DNA from: Austropuccinia psidii
Lineage: Eukaryota > Basidiomycota > Pucciniomycetes > Pucciniales > Sphaerophragmiaceae
DNA length: 64,000 bases
Assembly (NCBI GenBank): GCA_023105745.1
Contig: JALGQZ010000011.1
Coordinates: forward strand, 35,096,594-35,160,593
Reading direction: 5' to 3'
Each line of letters opens with the position of its first letter. Within the stretch, counting starts at the first letter, position 1. The notes beneath the pieces are model-generated. The model did not search any database. It had not been told where the DNA came from and saw only the letters and a list, made by a program, of their open reading frames with translations. Positions 1 through 9,036 of the stretch are shown here, piece after piece. Position numbers and translations under genes: made by a program.

Positions 1-339
1 GGTCATCCCAACACTTGCAAGTTACTCAATGGATGGCATCCATTGATGGAAAAGAAGAATATGATGCTTTTAACAGCAGAATGGAGGAAAAACAACCCTC
101 CACCACCAAAGAAAGTGCCAAGACCAGCCCCAGTGGCCAGAAGCAGCAATTCCAATGTGAAAAAGCAACCACAAGCTCAAAACAAGGGCAAAGGGAAGGC
201 ACCAGCCCCAAATCCTTACAGCCAGGGATACAGGATTCCAAAGATTCAGAAGGATGCCATGGAAAATGTATTTCAGATGGTCAGAACCATGATGGAATTA
301 CAGAAGAAGGAGGAAGCCAGATTAAGAATCCAGAAATGA
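1..339 (+). pseudogene. E1 gag, first reading frame (C-terminal part)
   Basis: The frame is open from the window start to TGA at 337-339; its beginning is upstream of the window. The product is basic and rich in Pro, Lys, Gln and Asn, then carries a helical segment around YRIPKIQKDAM that recurs in the first gag frames of E2 and E3. This is the N-terminal domain of a Ty3 structural protein, probably RNA-binding and disordered. The stop overlaps an ATG in the next frame (ATGA at 336-339), and the remaining gag continues in the -1 frame. The same relative frame change occurs in E2 and E3. The other long frame over this segment (15-335) lacks the conserved residues and is treated as a shadow. 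Confidence 0.72.
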
Positions 340-1700
340 TTCCTGACATATTTGATTCCATCCCAGAGTTGTATGAAGCTATAAATGACATGAAAAAACA
401 TCTTTCTGATAAAAATTGAACCATTAGTAACAACATTAAAACAAACAGCTTGAGTCTGTGCCAAATTAATGAAACACTTATGTGTTTTGAAAAAGTTTCA
501 AGAAAAATTAAAGCTTCCAATAATGATAATTCTATTGGCAATAAAATAAATGACCAATCTGCCATTATTAAAGAGTTAACAGACAAATATTCTAATTTCA
601 ATATTGACAACATAATTGAAACAAGAATTAAACAAGCCATAAATATTACCAAGACAGATAACAAGAAAGTCCTTGATGACATTTCAAATTTGTTTACTGA
701 AGTAAAGACATATACCATTTCCTTGAAAAAGTGTTTTGATGCTTCACAAGAAGAAGTATCAAAATTATCAATGAAATTTAATCAAGTCACTGCTGATAAT
801 ACAAGACAGACAGAGTTATGGCAAGAACTGACACATAAAGAAGACATGTATAAAGCTTAAGTAATAAACTTAATACAAGCCTTCCAACATGAATACAGGA
901 ATTCCCAAAGGTGTAACAACAGTAAAATGAATGATATTGAACAAATACTGAACACCTTACCAAGAATGTCTACACCTCTGAATCAAAATGAGGGCACAAT
1001 AATCCCAAATCCACAAGTATTGTATCCTGATAATTCACAGTTAAAAAATGAATTATCCACTTCTTTTCATAACTTGGAACCATCAATGGGCCAAGCAATT
1101 TTGAAAGAAGTACCAAAACTTAAAGAATGGCCTCACTTCAGTGGTGAAGGAGAATATGACCATATGGAATTAATCAGAGGAATTGAAATGATTAAAGAAG
1201 ATTTTTAATTACCAGACAGATAGGTAACAGCAAGATTTAATACCTTGTTTACCAGATCAGCTCACAGATGGTATATCAAATTAAGACAAGCACATGGACA
1301 CCAAAGTTGGACTTGGTGGAAAACCCAAATTAGAAAAAATGGGCCAATGATTCTTGGAGATTTAAAGTGGAGACGGCCTTTGAATCTGCCAAATTTAATG
1401 CTGATAAAGACAAAGCTTTACCATGGTTTTGCCAACAAAAAGACAGACTAACAGTATTATACCCCAACATGTCATAATTTATGATCCACAGAAAGATTCT
1501 GAGACAATGTGAAGGTGACTTAGAGCATGCTTTCAAAAGCAGGACTACTGAACAATCTTCAGCAGAGGATATTATCAATATATTAAAAGAAGTAACCACC
1601 AGAACCAAAATTGGTTCTAGTAGGATGAATCTCAAAACAAGGTCTAATACACCTTGGAAAGATTCTGTGGACAAAAACCCCAAAGAAAATTCTAATAATA
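336..1700 (+). pseudogene. E1 gag, second reading frame (coiled coil and capsid-like region)
   Basis: Starting at the ATG at 336, the frame carries a coiled-coil-like region (about 450-860) rich in Lys, Asn, Ile and Leu, then a capsid-like region. Recognisable blocks are WPHFSGEGEYDHM (about 1128-1166), RWYIKLR (about 1269-1289) and a tryptophan-rich WTWWKTQI block (about 1312-1335). It is homologous to 24974-26188 in E2 and 46030-47250 in E3. In-frame stops lie at 417-419, 858-860 and near 1206, and there is a one-base frameshift near 1340 in an A run. The protein would form the retroelement particle. The Harbinger element cuts the gene at 1700, just before the CCHC knuckle, which lies at 7783-7824. 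Confidence 0.78.
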
Positions 1701-1727
1701 GGGGGTGTCAAAGTTACCAAATCCCAC
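1701..1727 (+). repeat. Harbinger left terminal inverted repeat
   Basis: This matches the reverse complement of 7722-7748 at 26 of 27 positions. It begins GGGGGTGTCAAAGT and ends in AAATCCCAC, which is also the first copy of the subterminal motif. Confidence 0.95.
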
Positions 1728-1885
1728 ACTCAAAATCCCGAGTTTTTTTTGCCAAAATCCCGCATTAATTTTTTGGGATTTTAGAAATCCCACACCTCAA
1801 GAGGTGAGGTATTTTGGGGTACAAAAACACAGGTTTTTTGGTACCAAATACCATGTTTAAATACCAAAATCCCACCTTTAGCTTC
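1715..1885. repeat. Harbinger left subterminal motif cluster and 5' flank of the transposase gene
   Basis: About six copies of AAATCCCR or its complement YGGGATTT fall within 170 bp of the left end. The same motif crowds the right end (7595-7735). Such subterminal arrays are typical binding sites for the transposase or its MYB-like partner. The rest of the stretch to the transposase start at 2040 is AT-rich with no gene. Confidence 0.7.
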
Positions 1886-2039
1886 CCATAAAGGCACATT
1901 TTTCAAACACACAACTCAGTAAGGGCATGTTAAATTGCATAAAAATTTCCTTCTCTTGCATAAAATCTAAATACGCTCATCATTTATTAAGTTATTTGAT
2001 TTCAAATTGCATTTACTACCAGCCTTTTCTTCATTTACC

Positions 2040-3286
2040 ATGCCCAAGGCATCGCAAAGGATACCTTTACTTCAGAATTTGAGCTCACTTCAGTTCATTG
2101 ATGCTCTCAGCTCTGATAGTGATTCTGATATCCAGGAAGATATAATCTTATTAGATATGATAACATCACAAAGATACATCAATCCTCGTAGAAGATATCC
2201 ATCTCATTACATGTATACAATGAATGATTTACAGAAATTATCATCTGAAAAGTTTCGGCAGCTATGTAAGACCACACATGAATCATTTGAAAAATTGGTT
2301 TCACAAATTCAAGCTGATAAAACCTTTTGAAACTCATCACAAAACAAACAACACAATCCTGCCATCCAATTGGCTGTGGCATTATCAAGGCTAGGATCAA
2401 ATGGAAATGGGGCCACTTTGGGAAAGATTGAAATGTTGTTTGGAATTAGCCATGGGGCTATTGTGTTGTACACTCAAAGAGTCATCCAGATATTAATGAA
2501 GTTGAAGTGCAAAGTGATTGTGTGGCCAACAATAGAACAACGCAGAGAGATGTCTCAAGTAATGCAAGAAGAAGGCTTCCCTGGGTGCATTGGGTTTATT
2601 GATGGGAGTCTCATACCATTATCACAACGTCCTCCCAATGATGGTGAAGCGTATTTTGATCACAAAAAAAGGTAAGCTGTTGAATCTTTATTCTTTATTT
2701 CAATCTTACTGATGGTTTACATATAAGGTATTCTATGTCAATACAACTGGTTTGCGATATCAACAAACAGTTCACTGCTCTGCATGTTGGTTGTACTGGG
2801 TCACTTCATGATTCGAATGTCTATCAACATATGAAAATAGCACAAACACCTCAAGAGTTTTATGAAAAGGATCAATACTTACTTGCAGATTTGGCATATG
2901 CAAGCTCTCCTTGGGTTGTTCCAGCATATAAGGGAGCTGTAGCACATAATGAAGACAACCGTTCTTTCAATTACTGTCTAGCAAAATCAAGGGTCAGAAT
3001 TGAGCATGCAATTGGAATTTTGAAGGGGAGGTGGTTTTCTCTAAGGGAAATGCGAAATTAAATGAGGGATAATCATGAAATTGAATATTTTGTTAGTTGG
3101 GTTGTGTCTTGCACGATATTACATAATATGTTAGCTCAAATTGGTGATGAGTGGTTTGAGTTATATGAAGATGATGATCCACCACATGCGGAAAATCTGG
3201 CCAACAATGACATTGGGGAAGATGTGGTAAATATGTGTGAAAAAATTAAACCCATCACTTTGGCATGGAAAAATAGTCTATTGTAG
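2040..3286 (+). pseudogene. PIF/Harbinger DDE transposase (DDE_Tnp_4 type), two nonsense codons
   Basis: This is the endonuclease that cuts and joins the element's ends. The first exon is 2040-2671, the intron 2672-2727 (56 nt, GGTAAGC..TAAG), and the second exon starts at 2728; the reading phase is kept across the junction. The catalytic acids are the first Asp in GFIDGS (about 2603), the second in LLADLAY (about 2880) and the Glu in RVRIEHAIGILKGRW (about 3005). TGA at 2328-2330 and TAA at 3059-3061 lie in frame with conserved sequence on both sides, so this copy is inactive but recent. A Ser/Asp-rich N-terminus precedes the helical region. The ATG at 2040 (MPKASQR) is the first in frame near the conserved part. 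The gene ends 87 bp from the convergent dioxygenase gene. Confidence 0.92.
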
Positions 3287-3373
3287 ATTTCATCAGGACC
3301 AATGTTTCATAAACTTAATTTATTGGCATACAACGGAGTGGAGATGTTATTCATAAAATAAAAGTATTTATAA

Positions 3374-4632
3374 TTAAGATTTTTTAGTTCTTTTTTGATC
3401 CTGCATATTTCTTTCAAAGTACCCATTGAATCTTGAATTAATTTCGGTGGGTGTCATTTTCAATAATTTGTCACCTACATTAAATAATTTATGGTTTATT
3501 TGAAAAGAACATCAAAAATGAGCAATTTCATCATGATTGATAATTTCTGGAGGTGGTTTTGTTGTATGATGAACCATTGTTGATGTCTTCCAAAGAATTT
3601 CCATGATTCCAGGTTTTTTTGAAAAATTGATCTCCATTTTTAATTCGGGGAAGTGTAAGCCATGTCCAGAGGGGGTGAAGATAGTAGGAAGTGGAAGGAA
3701 ATATTTTTTTGATACAAAAGAAAATATACCATAAGTCCAGGCATTGAGATTGTTTAAATCTTTGTGTGGCTTATTGAAAAATCCATCTTGGGTGACAATG
3801 ACATTGGTAAAAAATTTAAATTCTTCCTTGGGATTGGAAGAAGTCCATTCAAGTTGACTGAAGTTGGGTAATTGGGCTGCTTCCATTAATGATTGATTTT
3901 CATTTTCTGCTAATTTTGAAAAATGGGAGATTCTTGAGTAAACAAATTCGTCATATTGATGAAGCTTGATCCATTTATTGTTATCTGTTTCAATTTGATG
4001 AGGAGTTAAACCGGGTTTTCTAGAGTAAACACCTAATAATTTTGTAATTAGTCAGTAATTATTAAGGTAATATGCCAAAAATATGACACACCTGCAGATT
4101 TTCCAGCATCAGAACAAGATCAAAACCCAATACCTTTCATAATTCCACCTTGGAGTTGCTTATTGGTTTTAATTTCTTGTTGATTTTGAGATAAGGACAT
4201 TAATGTCATGATGATGTTTTGCAGAATTTGAGAGTGGCCAGAAGAATTATCAAATGGGGTTATTTCATATATGATTACAGGAAAAAACGGCTTGGATGTT
4301 TTATTAATGAGGATATAAGGATGGGGGAGAGTGTTAAGTGATGGAAGTTTTAATCATGAGGCATTGGAAGATTTCTTGTCAATCGAAATTGTTGAAAAGT
4401 TTTTAAATTCATTTTTGGAATGGCCAAGGTGAGACATTATTTATTTTGAATCATGGATGTGTTGTCTTTGGCTTTGGGTGAGCTTTCTTTTATTATTTAA
4501 TTTGGTATTATTATCCTCATGATGTTCTATATTTGGTTTAGTCCTAACCATTACATCAAGAGGAGTAATATGAGCTTCATCATCTTTCAAATCACTCTGA
4601 TGATGTGCTGAGTCTGGTTTAGTCCTAACCAT
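3374..4632 (-). pseudogene. TET/JBP-like 2-oxoglutarate/Fe(II) dioxygenase carried inside the Harbinger element
   Basis: Enzymes of this family oxidise methylated or thymine bases in DNA. Read on the minus strand, exon A runs from about 4632 (or the ATG at 4437) to 4092, the intron is 4091-4033 (GTGTGT..TTAG), and exon B runs from 4032 to a TAA at 3374; phase is kept. Family marks: a PFDNSS block (about 4280), GGIMKGIGF, then the core GFFNKPHKDL holding the iron-binding His-x-Asp (His 3764-3766, Asp 3758-3760), WTYGIFSF, FPELKMEINFS, GIMEILW and VHHTT with the distal His (3566-3571), and CSFQIN near the end. In-frame stops occur at 4443-4441, near 4345, near 4113 and at 3514-3512, all inside otherwise conserved sequence. 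The N-terminal part repeats MVRTKP twice and may not be translated. The family call is from motif memory, not a search; activity of intact copies is inference. Confidence 0.75.
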
Positions 4633-5160
4633 GACATCATCAAAATGATTGGAAGAATGAGAGGGAGGAGGAGATTTTTTTTGATTTTAAGGATGATGGA
4701 AGGGATGGGAAATGAAATGACATTTCAAAATAAATTCTATTAATTAATCCTCCCCTATATGAACAAATAAATAAAAAAGAGAAACAAAAATTAAAATAAA
4801 AAATCAATCAAGGGTCAGTAATGATTATAATCCCAAAAAATTAAAAAAAGGAAAAAAAAATATCATTATCAGTAAATGATTTTTGAAATAAAATAAAAAA
4901 AAATCATCAGTGTTAAATAAATCATTATCAGTCATAGATTTTTGAAAGAAAATAAATGAATAAAAAAAATCCAAAAAAAAAAATTAGTAAGATAGTATTC
5001 AAAGTCAATAAATGAATAATAAGAAAAAAAAATTGAGATCAGTTTCCAAATTCCAGAATCGAAAAAGAAAAAAAAGAGTAATGAGAATTTTAGAAAAAAA
5101 AAAAAACATCAGTATAATTTTTTATTTAAATGATATAATTAAAAAAAAAATGAAATAATC

Positions 5161-5328
5161 ATTCTAATGGCCTCTAGGGGCCATTAGAGTGATGAAGAAG
5201 TAAAACAATGCCCAATCAATGTGGAATCAATTTGGGAGGCCTTCTGAATCGATTCCAAATTGATTCGGATTGATTTTAAGGTCTCAGGCCCTGGAACCTC
5301 CCAGGAGCCTATTTGGGAGGTTCCAGGG
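5161..5328. repeat. Cluster of three consecutive inverted repeats
   Basis: First: ATTCTAATGGCC (5161-5172) with its inverted copy at 5179-5190 (11 of 12). Second: GAATCAATTTGG (5224-5235) with a perfect inverted copy at 5255-5266. Third: CCCTGGAACCTCCCA (5289-5303) with a perfect 15-base inverted copy at 5314-5328. Spacers are 6, 19 and 10 bases. The island is GC-richer than its surroundings. It could be the remnant of a nested small element or a cis-acting structure of the transposon. Confidence 0.85.
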
Positions 5329-5339
5329 TTAGTGAGGTG

Positions 5340-5392
5340 GATGGTGATGGGTGGGTGAGTTGTGAATGATGATGGTGATGGGTGGGTGAGTT
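5340..5392. repeat. Two-copy direct repeat, 31-bp spacing
   Basis: A 22-base G-rich unit beginning GATGGTGATGGGTGGGTGAG occurs at 5340-5361 and again, identical, at 5371-5392, with a 9-base spacer. Confidence 0.9.
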
Positions 5393-6250
5393 CGGGAGGT
5401 GCAAAAAATTGAATAAAAAAAATTACCTATATAAAACTAAAAAAAATTTAGCAAAAGATGGTTATGATTAAACAAAAAGAAGAGAAATTCACTTACCTGA
5501 ATTTTAAAAAAAGTGGGTTTTTGTTTAGAGGGAAGTGTGAAGAGTGAAATTAGAAAAAAATTAATTGAGAATTAAAAATTAAAATTTAAAAAAAAAAATT
5601 AAAAAAAATTGGTGATTTTTTTTCAAGAGGGAGGGGTAAAAAGTCAAAATGATAAAAAAAAAGTGAAATTTAAGATTTGAAATTAAAAAAAAAAATTAAA
5701 AAAAAGGTGTTTTTTTTTTAAATTGGAGAGGTGAAAAGTAAAAATAAAAAAGAATAAATTAAAAGAAATTAAAGAAAAAAATCAACTTTAAAAAAAAAAT
5801 TAAAAATTAAGAATCAAAAATCAAAAATCAACAAAACAAGGGACATTTCCCAATTAAAAGTTGAAACCCTTCAAACTGAAAAAAACAAAATAACCATTAA
5901 ATTAAAAAAAACATATAGAAAAAGATGAAAAAATTAAAAAAAAACCATAAAATGACATTTTCATAAAAAAGGAAAAAAGCCATCATCAAATTTGATCTTT
6001 GAACAGACTTCATATAAGTTCTCAATGCAAAACTTGCCCAAATTTTCCAATCTGTCTGAAATTGAAAATAAATGTCATATGAAATTGAAATTGCAAGTTG
6101 GTGCCCCAATTATGCGTAAACATTGAAATTTCCACTTGGTAATAAAGTGGAGTTAGATTTCATGACATAAGATCAATCATTAAACATAAACATAAGATTT
6201 ATTGAACAAGCACCACATATAAATTGATCACATTACATATATGTAATAAG

Positions 6251-7470
6251 TTATTTTTTATTGATTAATGCCAGAATGCGTTCCAGCTCCCTGATTGGCC
6301 TGCTTGATGACAATGTTGCTATAGTGAGATCCATCTGGCATTGCTTTTCCTTCAATTCCAATTCACGATTCCACTTTTCTTTTTCAAATTCATATTGCTT
6401 TGCATGTTGCTTCTCCTCAAACTCCATTTGCTTTTGCAACTTGACTTCTTCAAACCGTTGCTTGCTTTCTCTTCATTCCACCTCTCCCTGTCCCACTCCA
6501 AACGAGCATTGTCACTGGTTTCACGGGCTACAAATCATGAATTTAGTCAGTGGGATTGATCAGAGTAGCCATAATTCCAAAACATACCCTTTTGCCATGA
6601 TTCAAGCAAACTGGCATATGTTGGTGCAAACATATCCATTGGCCTTTTCCTAGAGCCACTCTTGTCATTCAAGTTGGGTGTCAATGCTCAATTACGCTTT
6701 TGTGTTGAATGTATTATGGATTTAATTTGCTGTTCAAAGGAGAAATAATCAACAATGGATTTCATAAGTATCAGGCTTAAACATACTTACTGATTCATCT
6801 TGAAGGTTTTCCGCTTGAATCAAGTCATCTTCATTATGAACCAAAGGAACAAGATTGAGAGGTGATTCCAATCCATTATTCTCCTTTAAAAAGCACATGA
6901 ACTTTAATTATCACAGGTGAAAAAGGAAGAGACAATAACTTACCTCATTGGGAAAAACATCATCATCATCACCATTTAAGCTGTCTTTTGCTTGTGAATC
7001 ATAGCTTGCAACCGGAGTGACATTGGGCTTGTGGCCAAAGAGCCCATCCATTTCAGCATAGAAAGGACACATACTTTCAAGCTTTTCACTCATTGACTTT
7101 ATTCCTTTACTCTCATCTTCTTCCGTTATTCCAGCCCCAGTTAAATTCTCAAATTTCTTTGCTGCCATATATTTCTTTTTATATGTTCTCCATTGATCTC
7201 GGATGCTGCTTGAACTAAGGTTTAGTCAATTACGTGATTTTTTGTTGACCTCAATCGCCATAAGCTGAAATCCATGCTGCTTTGATGAGGGAGGTCTTCC
7301 AATAGTTGTTGAACCACTAGTACCAAAACATGACTCTAAATTGGCTTTGACTGAAAGCCAATTAATTATGGTTAAATAATCTGTACGTATTAAGTGACCT
7401 GATGGATGAGGCAGGCTAGAGGTGATCTTCATATCTGTCTTGATTTGTCTTGCTTTGGATTGAGGCATTA
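6251..7470 (-). pseudogene. Harbinger MYB/SANT-like accessory protein gene
   Basis: In Harbinger elements the second protein binds the element ends and brings the transposase to them. On the minus strand exon 1 starts at about 7470 (MPQSKARQ) and ends at 6944; the intron is 6943-6884 (GTAAGT..AAAG, 60 nt); exon 2 is 6883-6791, with a good GTAAGT donor at 6790. Later exons lie at about 6730-6595 and 6530-6251. Marks: a DYLTIINWLSVKANLESCFG helix, SSSIRDQWRTYKKKY (third SANT-like helix region), then CPFYAEMDGLFGHKPNVTP and an acidic tail. The C-terminus is a charged coiled coil rich in Glu, Lys and Gln, ending at 6251. TGA at 7228-7226, a TGA in the third segment and a one-base shift near 6470 break it. 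It is close to and points away from the right end. Confidence 0.8.
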
Positions 7471-7589
7471 TTATATGGATGAAGAAGTATAAATGGACTG
7501 TAAGCTGTTTGTTCAGATTGTCCAAAATGGAGTGTAGAAGAATATGTTGTGCAGGTATGAATTGTGAGTACTATTTTGGGTTAGGTTTC

Positions 7590-7735
7590 AAGCTGAAATC
7601 CCAGATGCATGGGATTTGGTCAAAATACCAGGGGACTCAGTTAAAATGCCATGGGATTTACACATAAAAAACCCGGGATTTAGTGTTGGGATTTGGGGTC
7701 CAAATCCTGTGTTATTTTAAGGTGGGATTTGGTGA
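7590..7735. repeat. Harbinger right subterminal motif cluster
   Basis: TGGGATTT or its complement AAATCCCA appears about seven times, mirroring the left end. With the left cluster it gives a symmetric array facing inward from both terminal repeats. Confidence 0.7.
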
Positions 7736-7748
7736 CTTTGACACCCCC
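7722..7748 (-). repeat. Harbinger right terminal inverted repeat
   Basis: The reverse complement begins GGGGGTGTCAAAGTCACC and matches the left terminal repeat with a single T/C difference. It is followed directly by the target copy TAATA and the resumed E1 gag. Confidence 0.95.
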
Positions 7749-7753
7749 TAATA

Positions 7754-9036
7754 AGTATAAATCTGCAGATACAGTCAGAAAGTGCCATATTTGCCAAAGC
7801 ACCACCCATCTAACCAATACATGTCCAAAAAGGGGGAAAATGAATGAAATTGATATTGAAAAGGAACCTGATGTTGGAAAAGATGACATAATTGAAGACA
7901 ATTCAGATGATAAGTCATCAATATTTTCTGAATCTTCAAAAGCTATAGAAAATATTAATGCCACTTTTGACATCATGGAATCTTATTCCCACTTGCCACA
8001 ATTGAGCAATGGTCAACTTGATTTATCAAAAGTTCAAGATGCACAACTTATGAAAACAAAACCAAACAGGGGGAAAGGTTATACAGCTGGTAACTCCTGT
8101 ATAACAGAAGTGGTGATTGACAATAAGCCCACTAAACTTTTGCTTGACCCAGGAGCCTTCTGCTTTTGTGTTGGTAAATCTTTTCTTAAAACTTGTGCAA
8201 CAAATTTTGAAGACCAATTGTTACCAATTGATGGTATAAAATTCAATAGTGCAAGTAATCCAATGAAAGAATTGGAAACTTTTGAGACCAATGTCATATT
8301 CCCACACATTAATGGGAATTTAAGAATCACAGTTGAATTTGTTGTTATTGAAAACTGCTCTAGTACCCATTTTATATTGGGAAATGATTATTTAATCATG
8401 TATGGGATAGATTTTCATAAAAACAAATACAGATACTTTACTATTGGAGACAATAAGAATCAGAAATTTTCCTTTTTATCATTTAAAAGACAAATTACAG
8501 TAAATAAAGTATCACCAGTCAACTTAGAATTGGAAAAATTCAAATCTGAACAGTTGAGGGAGGCTGAAATAAGCCTTCATCTGACTGATAAACGAGAAAA
8601 TGAACTTTCTTCCCTTTTGTATGACCACAAAAGAGCATTTGCTTCAGAAAAAGAACCTCTAGGAGCAATTATTGGTCATGAAGTAGACATCAATCTTAAT
8701 ATTGAAAGACCTTATCCACCACTCTTAAGGAGACCTGCATACCCAGCAAGTACCAAGTCAATAGAAGCTCTGGAAACGCATATCAAAGAACTTCTAGACC
8801 TTGGTGTAATAAGAAAGGTTGGCCACAATGAAGAGGTAGAAATAACTACACCAGTCATAGTGGCATGGCACAACGGAAAATGCAGAATGGTTGGAGACTT
8901 TAGAGCTCTGAACACTTACACTGTTGCAGATAGGTACCCAATACAAAATATCCAAATTGCCCTTACTCAAATATCTCAAGCAGTGTATATAACAACTATG
9001 GATTCCCTAAACGGATTCCATCAAAATTTAATACAG
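7754..9036 (+). pseudogene. E1 nucleocapsid, aspartic protease and N-terminal reverse transcriptase
   Basis: The frame is open without a stop from the Harbinger junction to about 9060. A CCHC zinc knuckle (CHICQSTTHLTNTC, 7783-7824) packages RNA. An acidic linker follows. The retropepsin region has LLLDPGAFC at 8137-8163: the catalytic Asp-Thr-Gly is Asp-Pro-Gly here (8146-8154), which should abolish or impair cleavage. The flap and the second conserved block IILGNDYLIMYGID-like (about 8363-8412) follow. The RT begins with the conserved YPPLLRRPAYP block (about 8711-8743), DLGVIRKVGHNEEVEITTPVI, then GDFRALNTYTVADRYPI and MDSLNGFHQN. At about 9037 the sequence jumps to the end of RNase H, so the RT palm with its catalytic YxDD is missing. 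Confidence 0.92.

Larger units (their letters stand above)
4633..6250. repeat. Non-coding centre of the Harbinger element: strand-biased A-rich low complexity
   Basis: There is no convincing gene. From about 4740 to 5900 the plus strand is dominated by A, with runs such as AAAAAAAATT and very little C, interrupted by a GC-richer island at 5160-5400 holding three inverted repeats and a short direct repeat. It lies upstream of the dioxygenase gene and downstream of the MYB-like gene, and may hold the dioxygenase promoter. The 70-residue frame at 5897-6109 (minus) is of low complexity and has no recognisable motif. Confidence 0.65.
1701..7748. mobile_element. PIF/Harbinger DNA transposon with three genes
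   Basis: The element is bounded by 27-bp terminal inverted repeats (1701-1727 and 7722-7748; one mismatch) that begin GGGGGTGTCAAAGT. The flanks share TAATA (1696-1700 and 7749-7753). Because the target is AT-repetitive, the duplication can be read as 3 to 5 bp; the family usually duplicates 3 bp (TWA). Inside are a DDE transposase on the plus strand, a MYB/SANT-like gene on the minus strand near the right end (the usual two-gene Harbinger set), and between them a third, minus-strand gene resembling TET/JBP dioxygenases. At 6.05 kb it is long for this class. Removing it restores the gag of E1, so it landed in E1. Confidence 0.92.

Noticed and set aside
15..419. Open frame over the first gag segment as an extra gene
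   Set aside because: The conserved residues (YRIPKIQKDAM, NGWHPLMEKK) are in the other frame up to 339; only the part after the ATG at 336 is retained as gag.
1696..1700. Exact length of the Harbinger target duplication
   Set aside because: The AT-repeat context allows 3, 4 or 5 bp readings; only the element boundaries to within two bases are secure.
4740..5900. A centromere or replication origin in the A-rich tract
   Set aside because: Low complexity alone is no evidence; the tract lies inside a transposon with defined ends.
6261..6653. Plus-strand open frame of 130 codons
   Set aside because: It is antisense to the coiled-coil exons of the MYB-like accessory gene, which has matching charged heptads and splice sites on the minus strand.
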